Positions 1 through 5,975 of a DNA stretch of 10,743 bases are shown in pieces. The position numbers and the translations under genes were made by a program. Position 1 is the stretch's first letter. The number at the start of each line of letters is the position of its first letter. The stretch is taken from NCBI GenBank assembly GCA_002440045.1, contig DJRI01000098.1, forward strand, positions 1 to 10,743, read 5' to 3'. A model generated the notes under the pieces. That model was given only the letters and a program-made list of their open reading frames with translations, did no database searches and was not told the origin of the DNA. Source of the DNA: Ruminococcaceae bacterium UBA6364. GTDB taxonomy: Bacteria; Bacillota; Clostridia; Oscillospirales; Acutalibacteraceae.

Positions 1-1
1 A

Positions 2-3000
2 GAAGCTGTAGGTTACGCCGTCGGCATCCGAAATATCACCGTAGGTAAGAACACCCTTTGTGTCATATGAAAGGTTCTGTATTTTAAGTGTAACCTTAAC
101 CCTTGAAGTATCAACTTCGCCATCAGCCGTCTTCGGAAATGAGAAGCTGCTTGAAAGAACGTCTTTAAGGACAGCCTTGTCGTTAAGCGAAACTGCCGTA
201 CCGGAGGTGGTCTGGTCAAAAACGATGTCTTCAAGAAGTTTTGAAAGAAGAACATCACCGCGAACCTGCATATAATAGTTTGTTTTTGTTCCGAGTTCGC
301 CGAGTTCTGCTCCGTCCTTATACCCGGGATAACCCGTAGCATTCGGATAGTTTGACGAAACGCCGCTCATATAAGCGTCAACATCAAATCCGCTCATAGT
401 ATCAGAACCGAGATAAATGCTGTAGATTTCGGCAAGACCGAGGTCTTTTATTTTCTTTGCCCACTCAATTGAACCGTTTGCATAAATTTTTGCAATGTTG
501 GGGTTGTCACTTCTTGAGGGGTTGCCGGGAACGCCGTCTGTAATAAATACAACAACAGCTTTACGCGTTCCGTCTTTGTATTCGTTTTTAGCCGCAGAGT
601 TTTCGAGTACATTATAAGCCATCTTTAAGCCGTGGTTGGGAGCGGCGCAGACGTTACTGCTGCCGTCGGATTCAATAGCGGCAATGGCTTTTCCTATTGT
701 CGGGTCGGACGATGAATAAAGCGCGCTGGCATATGCCGCCGGTGTAATATCGTCTGTATTACCTGACGAGAAGCTGCCCGAGCCGTCGGTTGCTCCGGCG
801 TTTTTATTCCAAACACCTGTTCTCGACCAGTTGGTAAAGTTGATAAGAGGTGTTGCACTTCCGTTGTCGTTACCGAAACCGATAACCGAAACACGGTGGT
901 CTACGTTATACTTGTTAGCGTCAACATTAAGCTGATTTACAAATTCTCTTGCAGCTTTTACAAATGCAGTTTGACGTGTAACAGACGTTTCTGTGTAATA
1001 GATGCCTGTATAAATGATGTCGCTTGCACTTGTGTGCTCTGAGGGCATTGTTGTTGTCATACCCGTGTTTGAGAGATAATATCTTGTTCCCTCTGCATCA
1101 AAATAGAGGTAGTAATGCGTTGTGGCAGAACCGTCTGCTGTGTAATAAACACCGGTATACTGATATGCTTTGTCTTTACCTTTTTTATAGGCTTTATAAC
1201 AGTTGTGCTTGTTCTTCGATTTTAACAAGTCATCTTGTGAAGGAAGTGACGTGCCTGCAAAATGTGCAGGGTGCTGGTTCCTGCCGTCATCAAATTCGCA
1301 GCAGTCATTTTTACTGTTATAAAGAACCCAATAATTGCCGTCAGCGTCAGTGAAATAAAGAATATAAACGTGCGTCACTGTACCGATTTCAAGACCCATA
1401 TCGGCTGACATCAATTTATAATAATTTCCGTCGCTGTGCTTGTAATAAGAATTGCTACCTATTTCATTCGGACCTAAACTGCCTGTTTTTTCAGTAAAGT
1501 TTGCCGTAGAATAGCTTCCGCGTCCTATTTTATAATACTTTTCACCGAGCTTATAATAAATGTCTTTTTTACCCGTACGGTCTGCATCGTTAAAGCTCAA
1601 GCTATAGTTAACATCATAGTTACGGCAGTCTTTTTCGTCAAACATCGAACCGGAACGGTCAACAACAAGAACAACATCAAGCGGTGTGCTGCCGTCCGAA
1701 AGTGCGGACTGTGTTTGACCTGTTGCATATGTGTTAAGGTCGATTGAAAAAGTACCGTCACTTGAAACAGTTGATGTTTTGTTTGTGAAAAGGTTAGATT
1801 TGCCTATTGTGCCGTTTTCACGGACCATACGGCGGTAAATGCTGAAATATGTGTACTTATCGGAAACCGATGTGCCCATTTCGTTTGTATAGCCCAAACC
1901 TTTGGAGCCTTTGCCGTCGGTATCATAGTTAAGCTTGTTGCCGGAGTCATAGTCCTTTTGCTGTTTATAGGCGTCCATATGGAATGTGCCGGGCTGTTCT
2001 TCAAGACCGTAATATGCCGCTTTTGTGTGGTCTGTTACAAGCTCCCAGTCGTTTACATCGCCGTATGCCTCTTGGACCTTTGTCTGTCTGTAATATCTTG
2101 AATAGTTGGCAATACCGTCTGTGATTGTTCCGTCGTTGCAGAACATATAGTAAGACCTTTTGCCGTTAAAATAGAAACGGAAGTATGTTGTGCCGTTTTC
2201 AACAGCCGTGCCGATTGTAACCTTTGCAAAACGCGTGTTCTGACCCATTGTCATAAACATAAGACGGGAGCCGAAATAAAGGTAAGGCGTGTTTGCAAAA
2301 TAGCTGTCGGAGTTAGCCATACGAACGGCATTGTTAGAGCCTTTTTCTATTTTCCAACGGATAGAATCAACATCATCGTCGGCGTTGTTAAGAACAAGCT
2401 TTTTGCCGCCGTTTGTAAGGGTATAGTTTGTTATCTTTTTGCCGATGATACCCATATTATCGGAAACGGAATCCTGAGAAGCAACCGCGCCCTCGTTCAT
2501 TTTGGGAAGAGCGGTGTTGTTATAGCCGCCGCGGGCGTCAATAGCATAAAGGATTGAATTTCCGTCCTCGGTGTTTTCTGATTTGAATACAATAATATAT
2601 TCATCATCGTCGCCGATTTCGTTAAGGTCGTTTACGCGCTGATAATAAACTTCCTCTTCATCGCTGCCGGGGGTAACTTCGCCCATAAGCGCATAGGGGT
2701 CAAGTCTCCAGACGACATCGGTGGGATAAGTGCATTTTTTGTCCTCTCCGCCGTAGTACTTATAAGCGGCGGATTCTGTGAGTATATAAAGCTCGTGATT
2801 GAGCATAAACATACCCTCGTTCATATAAAGGTGATTGCCGAACGTTTTATATGAATAGAAGAGGTAGGCTTTGCGCTCTGTGCCGCCGGCGGTGTATGTA
2901 ACGTTGCCGTTTTCTGTAAGCGCGTCATTAAGGTCGATGTTAGCAACATACAGGCTACAGGCGTTCTGTCTGCCATAAGACGTACCCATATAAAGTCTGC

Positions 3001-3925
3001 CTTCGCTTACAAGCGCGCACTGAATTTTTTGAATTGCATCGGGTACCGCAATGCTGTAAGTGGGGTTGCCGACGCAGTTGTTTGAAAAACGCTCGGTAAC
3101 ATTGCCGTCGCTGTCAACGGATTTTATAGCGCCGTTTTTAAATGCGTCCCACTCAAAAGCCGAGCTTGAACCCGAAAGAGCATAACCGAAAATCATGCTG
3201 TGATATTTGCTGTTTGCAGGTGTCGTATAAGCCTTGTCGGTCAGAGTTTCATCTCTGTAGAAGTTACCTGTCCAAAGAATGCCCGCGTCGATGCTGCAAA
3301 AGCTTGTGCCGCCGTCGCCAAGCTCGCCGATTGTTGCCGTATCAACAATTGTAATATCCTTTTTTGTGCCGGGCGTTACGTTAAGCTCCGAAAGCGGAAC
3401 ATAGCTTATTGTTTGACCCTCGTCTGCAATATAAAGGTTATATTCGGACGCCGCAATGCCGCCGACGTGCGCCGTGCAGGGTGTGCCGTCGCTCTTAAGA
3501 AGATTAAACTGAGCAACAAAATCGCCCGTTTCCATATCAAGCGCATAAACAACGCTCGACTTGCCCGAGCCGTTGTAATATGACGAAACGAGAACCCAGT
3601 TTTTCTGACGGTAATATGTCATACCCTGAGGAATCATATTATCCGTAGAATTAAGTCCCGGTATGCAAAGGTCGGGAAGCGTTGCGCCCGTAACATCGGT
3701 GCTTCCGTCAAGCGCCGTTGCACACTGATTCAAAAACGTTGTTGCCGCCCACGTTTTGTTCTGTTTCTGAATGCTTGCAAGGTCTGTGCCGTCTTTATAG
3801 GCGGTGTGTACCTGCGAGTGGCCGCCCGAAACAGTACCGAGCGCCGAAGCGGTAACGGTAAGCCCCGTCAGCGGTCCCACGCCGAGAAGCATGCAGAAAA
3901 CAAGTATCAAACTCAAAGCAGACAA
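2..3925 (-). CDS. Secreted vWA-domain protein, C-terminus cut off by window edge
   Basis: I read this minus-strand frame codon by codon from 3991 to 2 and found no stop after the TAA at 3989-3991. Numbering from the Met at 3892, the N-terminus is an export signal (hydrophobic run ending T-A-S-A), preceded in frame by K-R-K. Residues about 85-400 are rich in Gly, Tyr and Asp with short strands (YALDMETGDF, LYIADEG, RLYMGTSYG), resembling beta-propeller-like secreted proteins. Residues about 480-560 resemble a beta-trefoil/ricin-like segment, a weak call. A vWA domain begins at 739-750 with DVVLVVDRSGSM (DxSxS metal site), continues after an insert at about 973 (AFVKAAREFV), and has FITDG at about 1116-1120. 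A following strand-rich segment (VLKDVLSSSF) resembles the region after vWA in Gram-positive adhesins. Binding to a host or surface ligand is inferred. Any anchor (LPXTG, dockerin) would lie outside the window. The start is uncertain: TTG at 3925 is used because it keeps the hydrophobic signal; ATG at 3892 shortens it. Confidence 0.85.
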   Translation of the reverse strand, partial: MSALSLILVFCMLLGVGPLTGLTVTASALGTVSGGHSQVHTAYKDGTDLASIQKQNKTWAATTFLNQCATALDGSTDVTGATLPDLCIPGLNSTDNMIPQGMTYYRQKNWVLVSSYYNGSGKSSVVYALDMETGDFVAQFNLLKSDGTPCTAHVGGIAASEYNLYIADEGQTISYVPLSELNVTPGTKKDITIVDTATIGELGDGGTSFCSIDAGILWTGNFYRDETLTDKAYTTPANSKYHSMIFGYALSGSSSAFEWDAFKNGAIKSVDSDGNVTERFSNNCVGNPTYSIAVPDAIQKIQCALVSEGRLYMGTSYGRQNACSLYVANIDLNDALTENGNVTYTAGGTERKAYLFYSYKTFGNHLYMNEGMFMLNHELYILTESAAYKYYGGEDKKCTYPTDVVWRLDPYALMGEVTPGSDEEEVYYQRVNDLNEIGDDDEYIIVFKSENTEDGNSILYAIDARGGYNNTALPKMNEGAVASQDSVSDNMGIIGKKITNYTLTNGGKKLVLNNADDDVDSIRWKIEKGSNNAVRMANSDSYFANTPYLYFGSRLMFMTMGQNTRFAKVTIGTAVENGTTYFRFYFNGKRSYYMFCNDGTITDGIANYSRYYRQTKVQEAYGDVNDWELVTDHTKAAYYGLEEQPGTFHMDAYKQQKDYDSGNKLNYDTDGKGSKGLGYTNEMGTSVSDKYTYFSIYRRMVRENGTIGKSNLFTNKTSTVSSDGTFSIDLNTYATGQTQSALSDGSTPLDVVLVVDRSGSMFDEKDCRNYDVNYSLSFNDADRTGKKDIYYKLGEKYYKIGRGSYSTANFTEKTGSLGPNEIGSNSYYKHSDGNYYKLMSADMGLEIGTVTHVYILYFTDADGNYWVLYNSKNDCCEFDDGRNQHPAHFAGTSLPSQDDLLKSKNKHNCYKAYKKGKDKAYQYTGVYYTADGSATTHYYLYFDAEGTRYYLSNTGMTTTMPSEHTSASDIIYTGIYYTETSVTRQTAFVKAAREFVNQLNVDANKYNVDHRVSVIGFGNDNGSATPLINFTNWSRTGVWNKNAGATDGSGSFSSGNTDDITPAAYASALYSSSDPTIGKAIAAIESDGSSNVCAAPNHGLKMAYNVLENSAAKNEYKDGTRKAVVVFITDGVPGNPSRSDNPNIAKIYANGSIEWAKKIKDLGLAEIYSIYLGSDTMSGFDVDAYMSGVSSNYPNATGYPGYKDGAELGELGTKTNYYMQVRGDVLLSKLLEDIVFDQTTSGTAVSLNDKAVLKDVLSSSFSFPKTADGEVDTSRVKVTLKIQNLSYDTKGVLTYGDISDADGVTYSF

Positions 3926-3952
3926 AAGTTTTCTTTTGTATATTTGGCGTTG

Positions 3953-3974
3953 TGTAAAGTGTATGTTCTTTACA
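3953..3974. promoter_or_regulatory. Palindrome TGTAAAG-N8-CTTTACA, downstream copy of putative operator pair
   Basis: The same 7-bp arms as the copy at 4008-4028, here with an 8-base spacer, and again flanked by G (3952) and A (3975). The two centres are about 54 bp apart, close to five helical turns, so bound proteins would sit on nearly the same face of the DNA. This copy lies in the proposed untranslated leader of the vWA gene, where it could also form an RNA hairpin. Confidence 0.5.
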
Positions 3975-4000
3975 AGAAAACCGGCTTTTTAGCAGTAAAA

Positions 4001-4029
4001 ATTACAGTGTAAAGGCGTTTTCTTTACAA
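4001..4029 (-). promoter_or_regulatory. Candidate sigma-A-type promoter of the vWA gene
   Basis: On the minus strand TTGTAA (4029-4024) is followed, after exactly 17 bases, by TGTAAT (4006-4001). These match the -35 and -10 consensus at 4/6 and 5/6 positions. Transcription would begin near 3994 and give a leader of about 70 bases before the TTG at 3925. One copy of the TGTAAAG palindrome covers the -35 box and most of the spacer, and a second lies just downstream of the expected start, so repression by a DNA-binding protein is plausible. This is motif matching only. Confidence 0.45.
4008..4028. promoter_or_regulatory. Palindrome TGTAAAG-N7-CTTTACA, upstream copy of putative operator pair
   Basis: A perfect 7-bp inverted repeat with a 7-base spacer; the flanking G at 4007 and A at 4029 are also shared with the other copy (GTGTAAAG...CTTTACAA). 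It overlaps the -35 element and spacer of the proposed minus-strand promoter, a typical place for a repressor. The binding protein is unknown and no regulator gene is visible here. Confidence 0.5.
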
Positions 4030-4059
4030 AACTCCGCGGTGAGAGCAGCGGCGGAGTTT
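4029..4059. repeat. Inverted repeat, terminator-like, in the divergent intergenic region
   Basis: AAACTCCGC (4029-4037) pairs perfectly with GCGGAGTTT (4051-4059) around a 13-base loop. The plus-strand side is followed by CTTATTT, a weak T-run, and the minus-strand side by TTTTG. No gene ends at it in either direction, so an ordinary 3'-end terminator role is not obvious. It lies between two divergent transcription units and could insulate them or be a remnant. Confidence 0.35.
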
Positions 4060-4186
4060 CTTATTTAAAATACAGTGTGAGGATTTGCAAAAAACGCGCA
4101 AAACGACATTTTTTGCACCTCTTTTGCGGTACTATTTTTTCGGGGTCAGGACTTGACCGCATATTATAAAACGGAGGAAGAAAAAA

Positions 4187-4504
4187 ATGCCTGTTACGGT
4201 AAAAAATAAAAGCGGCGTTATTACGGCGCTCATAAAAGGCGATATTGACCACCACAGCGCGCCAGCCATAAGAGAAGCTGTTGACGACGCTGTAATAAGC
4301 AGTGATTGTGTGAAAATGCTTGTGCTCGACTTTTCGGGCGTTACGTTTATGGACAGCTCCGGTGTGGGGCTTGTTATGGGGCGCTATCGCCTGTGCGCGG
4401 GAAAAGGGATAAAGGTTATAATCACAAACCTCAGCGAGCGCAACTATAAAATAATGAAAATGTCGGGGATAGAAAAAATCGCCGAAATTAAAAGAGATTT
4501 ATAA
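4187..4504 (+). CDS. spoIIAA: Anti-sigma F factor antagonist SpoIIAA
   Basis: A 105-residue STAS-domain protein of normal family length. In the forespore, unphosphorylated SpoIIAA binds SpoIIAB and releases sigma F; SpoIIAB inactivates it by phosphorylating a serine. The phosphorylation loop is visible as FMDSSGVGLVMGRY at residues 54-67, with Ser58 in the position of the Bacillus subtilis phosphoserine. GDIDHHSA at 18-25 is also characteristic of the family. The start is supported by GGAGG at 4173-4177, nine bases upstream of the ATG. It is the first gene of the operon, followed 12 bases later by spoIIAB. In other spore formers this operon is driven by sigma H with Spo0A. Only weak matches are seen here: AGGATTT at 4080-4086 with no convincing GAAT box, and an imperfect 0A-like TGTCGTT on the minus strand at 4102-4108. 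Confidence 0.95.
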   Translation: MPVTVKNKSGVITALIKGDIDHHSAPAIREAVDDAVISSDCVKMLVLDFSGVTFMDSSGVGLVMGRYRLCAGKGIKVIITNLSERNYKIMKMSGIEKIAEIKRDL

Positions 4505-4516
4505 GGAGAGGGTAGT

Positions 4517-4954
4517 ATGAAAAAGATAAATCAGCTTAAATTGTGCTTTGACAGCCGCTCTGTAAACGAGGGCTTTTCGCGTATGGCGGTTGCGGCATTC
4601 AGCGCACAGCTTGACCCTACGGTCGAAGAGCTTGGCGATATTAAAACCGTTGTGAGCGAGGCGGTTACAAATTGCATTGTGCACGCTTATAAAGATAAAA
4701 TCGGGCCTGTTTTCATAACCTGTACCGTTTTTGAAGAGGGCGTTATAAGAATAAGCGTTCGCGACAGGGGCTGCGGAATCGAAGATATTAAAAAGGCGAT
4801 GCAGCCGCTTTACACAAGCCTCGGCGGCGAGCGCTCGGGACTCGGCTTTTCTGTTATGGAAAGCTTTTCGGACAAGCTTAAGGTTACCTCGCGCGTGGGA
4901 AAAGGCACGACGGTAACGGTCGAAAAATACATAAGCGGTAAGAAAAATGACTGA
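4517..4954 (+). CDS. spoIIAB: Anti-sigma F factor / serine kinase SpoIIAB
   Basis: A 145-residue GHKL-type ATP-binding protein of the usual length. It holds sigma F inactive in its ATP form and phosphorylates SpoIIAA. Visible motifs are the N box SEAVTNCIVHAY at 47-58 (Glu48 as likely general base, Asn52 as Mg-binding residue), the G1 box VRDRGCGI at 81-88, and the lid/G2 segment GGERSGLGFSVM at 103-114. The last strand, GKGTTVTVEKYI, closes the fold. AAGGAG at 4503-4508 lies eight bases before the ATG and overlaps the spoIIAA stop. The 3' end overlaps sigF by 8 bases, so antagonist, anti-sigma factor and sigma factor are probably made in coupled amounts. Confidence 0.95.
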   Translation: MKKINQLKLCFDSRSVNEGFSRMAVAAFSAQLDPTVEELGDIKTVVSEAVTNCIVHAYKDKIGPVFITCTVFEEGVIRISVRDRGCGIEDIKKAMQPLYTSLGGERSGLGFSVMESFSDKLKVTSRVGKGTTVTVEKYISGKKND

Positions 4955-5606
4955 CAGCAAAAAGCTTGCTTCCGACAACCTCGGGCTTGTGCATGCCTGC
5001 GCCGCAAAATTCCGAAATCGCGGGGTAGAATACGACGACCTTTTCGGCGCGGGGTGCGTGGGTCTTATGAAAGCGGCAAACGGCTTTGACGAAAGCCTCG
5101 GGTTTGCGTTTTCAACCTATGCCGTTCCCGTAATACTCGGCGAAATAAAAAGAATTTTTCGCGACGGCGGCACGGTGAAGGTCAGCAGAACACTTAAAGA
5201 AAAGGCGAGAAACGCGGTACTCGAAAAAGAAAAACTCAGCGAAAAGCTCGGAAGAGAGCCGACAATAAGCGAGGTGGCGGCGGTTTTGTCGCTTGATGTT
5301 TCGGAAACCGCAGAACTGCTTCTTGCGGCAATGCCGCCGCTGTCTCTTACTGCCGCCGACGATGAAAACGAAAATAAAGAGCTACTTGTGCCGGTGCTGG
5401 GCGAAGAAGAAAGAATTTCGGAACAGCTTGACCTTAAAAAATGCCTTTGCGATTTGAACGAAAATGACAGAATGCTTATAGAGCTGCGTTTTTTTAAAGG
5501 GCAAACGCAAAGCGACGCCGCCAAACGCCTCGGAATGTCGCAAGTGCAGGTCTCAAGACGCGAAAAGGTTATTTTAAGCGAAATGCGTAAAAAAATGGCG
5601 GGATAG
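4947..5606 (+). CDS. sigF: RNA polymerase sigma-F factor, forespore-specific (SpoIIAC)
   Basis: A 219-residue sigma-70-family protein lacking region 1, as expected for sporulation sigma factors. Region 2 spans about residues 11-85: YDDLFGAGCVGLMKAANGFD (29-48) for core binding, then FAFSTYAVPVILGEIKRIFRD (53-73) for -10 recognition. A short region 3 follows (LGREPTISEVAAVL, 101-114). Region 4 contains the helix-turn-helix TQSDAAKRLGMSQVQVSRRE (187-206), which contacts the -35. The MSQVQVSRRE segment is typical of SigF/SigG. The ATG overlaps the spoIIAB stop by 8 bases and has no strong ribosome binding site of its own, indicating translational coupling. Position in spoIIA identifies it as sigma F rather than the close paralogue sigma G. 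The stop codon directly abuts the repeat block beginning at 5607. Confidence 0.95.
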   Translation: MTDSKKLASDNLGLVHACAAKFRNRGVEYDDLFGAGCVGLMKAANGFDESLGFAFSTYAVPVILGEIKRIFRDGGTVKVSRTLKEKARNAVLEKEKLSEKLGREPTISEVAAVLSLDVSETAELLLAAMPPLSLTAADDENENKELLVPVLGEEERISEQLDLKKCLCDLNENDRMLIELRFFKGQTQSDAAKRLGMSQVQVSRREKVILSEMRKKMAG

Positions 5607-5608
5607 GG

Positions 5609-5633
5609 TAGCTGTTAGCTTTTAGCTGTTAGC
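5609..5633 (+). repeat. Heptad array 1 (TAGCTGT/TAGCTTT, 3.5 units)
   Basis: Three tandem seven-base units at 5609-5615, 5616-5622 and 5623-5629 (TAGCTGT, TAGCTTT, TAGCTGT), followed by a partial TAGC. The array starts three bases after the sigF stop codon and forms most of the left inverted end of the block. Confidence 0.85.
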
Positions 5634-5634
5634 G

Positions 5635-5699
5635 CGCGGCGTTGCCGCGATTGTATTCCGCGTAAACGCGGAAAAATAAAGGAAAATGCTCCGCATTTT
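5635..5699. repeat. Hairpin cluster 1: three short-loop inverted repeats
   Basis: Three successive perfect inverted repeats: CGCGGC-GTT-GCCGCG (5635-5649), TTCCGCG-TAAA-CGCGGAA (5656-5673) and AAAATGC-TCC-GCATTTT (5683-5699). All loops are 3-4 bases. The third ends in TTTT and could serve weakly as a terminator for the spoIIA operon; no better terminator was seen after sigF. Confidence 0.8.
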
Positions 5700-5713
5700 G
5701 GCGGGCGGCAAAA

Positions 5714-5750
5714 TAGCTATTAGCTTTTAGCCATTAGCTGTTAGCCATTA
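5714..5750 (+). repeat. Heptad array 2 (five TAGCYNT units)
   Basis: Five tandem units at 5714-5748: TAGCTAT, TAGCTTT, TAGCCAT, TAGCTGT, TAGCCAT, then TA. Same orientation as array 1, with single-base variation at the fifth to seventh positions of the unit. It separates the two hairpin clusters. Confidence 0.85.
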
Positions 5751-5752
5751 TA

Positions 5753-5810
5753 CCCGCTGCGCGGGAGCTGTGGGAACGCTTCGCGTTCCGCGGGCGGCAG
5801 ATTGCCGCCC
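5753..5810. repeat. Hairpin cluster 2: three short-loop inverted repeats
   Basis: Three perfect inverted repeats with 3-base loops: CCCGC-TGC-GCGGG (5753-5765), GGAACGC-TTC-GCGTTCC (5773-5789) and GGGCGGCA-GAT-TGCCGCCC (5792-5810). GCGGGCGGCA occurs both here (5790-5799) and just after cluster 1 (5701-5710), so the two halves of the block share sequence as well as design. Confidence 0.8.
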
Positions 5811-5888
5811 CTACGGGTTATTCCGTCACGGGTGCCTGCGGTGACATTCCAAAATGTTTGCGAATCAAAGCTATTAACGTTAAACTGC

Positions 5889-5904
5889 TTTGTTTATAAA
5901 CAAA
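5889..5904. promoter_or_regulatory. Perfect 16-bp palindrome TTTGTTTATAAACAAA
   Basis: A symmetrical 16-bp palindrome without a spacer, 72 bases upstream of the xpt ATG, in the AT-rich right part of the repeat block. A 10-bp palindrome TTAACGTTAA lies just upstream at 5874-5883. Either could be an operator for the xpt operon, but no known regulator consensus was recognised and a short AT-rich palindrome may arise by chance. Confidence 0.3.
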
Positions 5905-5931
5905 TACATAAATAAGCCGACTGTTATGCAG

Positions 5932-5956
5932 GCTAATAGCTAATAGCTAACAGCTA
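5932..5956 (-). repeat. Heptad array 3, inverted orientation (3.5 units)
   Basis: On the minus strand the units are TAGCTGT (5956-5950), TAGCTAT (5949-5943), TAGCTAT (5942-5936) and a partial TAGC (5935-5932). This mirrors array 1 and, with the flanking GG/CC, gives the 25/27 inverted match between the block ends. It ends six bases before the xpt ribosome binding site (AAGGTGA, 5963-5969). Confidence 0.85.
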
Positions 5957-5975
5957 CCGGCTAAGGTGATTAATT

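Larger units (their letters stand above)
5607..5958. repeat. Composite intergenic repeat block with inverted ends (MITE-like)
   Basis: The whole interval between sigF and xpt holds no convincing gene but is densely structured. Its ends (5607-5633 and 5932-5958) are inverted copies of each other, matching at 25 of 27 positions. Reading inward from the left: 3.5 TAGCTNT heptads, three hairpins, five more heptads, three more hairpins, then an AT-rich stretch (about 5846-5930) with two palindromes, and finally 3.5 heptads in the opposite orientation. No transposase is encoded and I saw no clear target-site duplication (left flank GGATAG, right flank GGCTAA). It resembles a non-autonomous insertion or an assembled intergenic repeat. 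The promoter of the xpt operon must lie in it or upstream; TTGCGA (5858-5863) with TAAACT (5881-5886) at 17-base spacing is a weak candidate. Confidence 0.7.

Noticed and set aside
3200-3583. Plus-strand frame of 127 codons inside the vWA gene
   Set aside because: It is antisense to the long open frame, is rich in Cys, Arg and Ala as expected of a reversed shadow, and has no family resemblance.
4151-4170. TTGACC followed by TATAAA as a promoter for spoIIAA
   Set aside because: The two boxes are only about nine bases apart, too close for one promoter. The TTGACC is one arm of a small palindrome (GGTCA-GGACT-TGACC, 4143-4157).
5609-5956. Possible CRISPR array from regularly repeated sequence
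   Set aside because: The units are seven bases, contiguous and without unique spacers; no cas genes are present. These are simple tandem repeats.
5607-5975. Small protein gene in the sigF-xpt gap
   Set aside because: No frame with a convincing ribosome binding site and sensible composition was seen; the interval is explained by repeats and hairpins.
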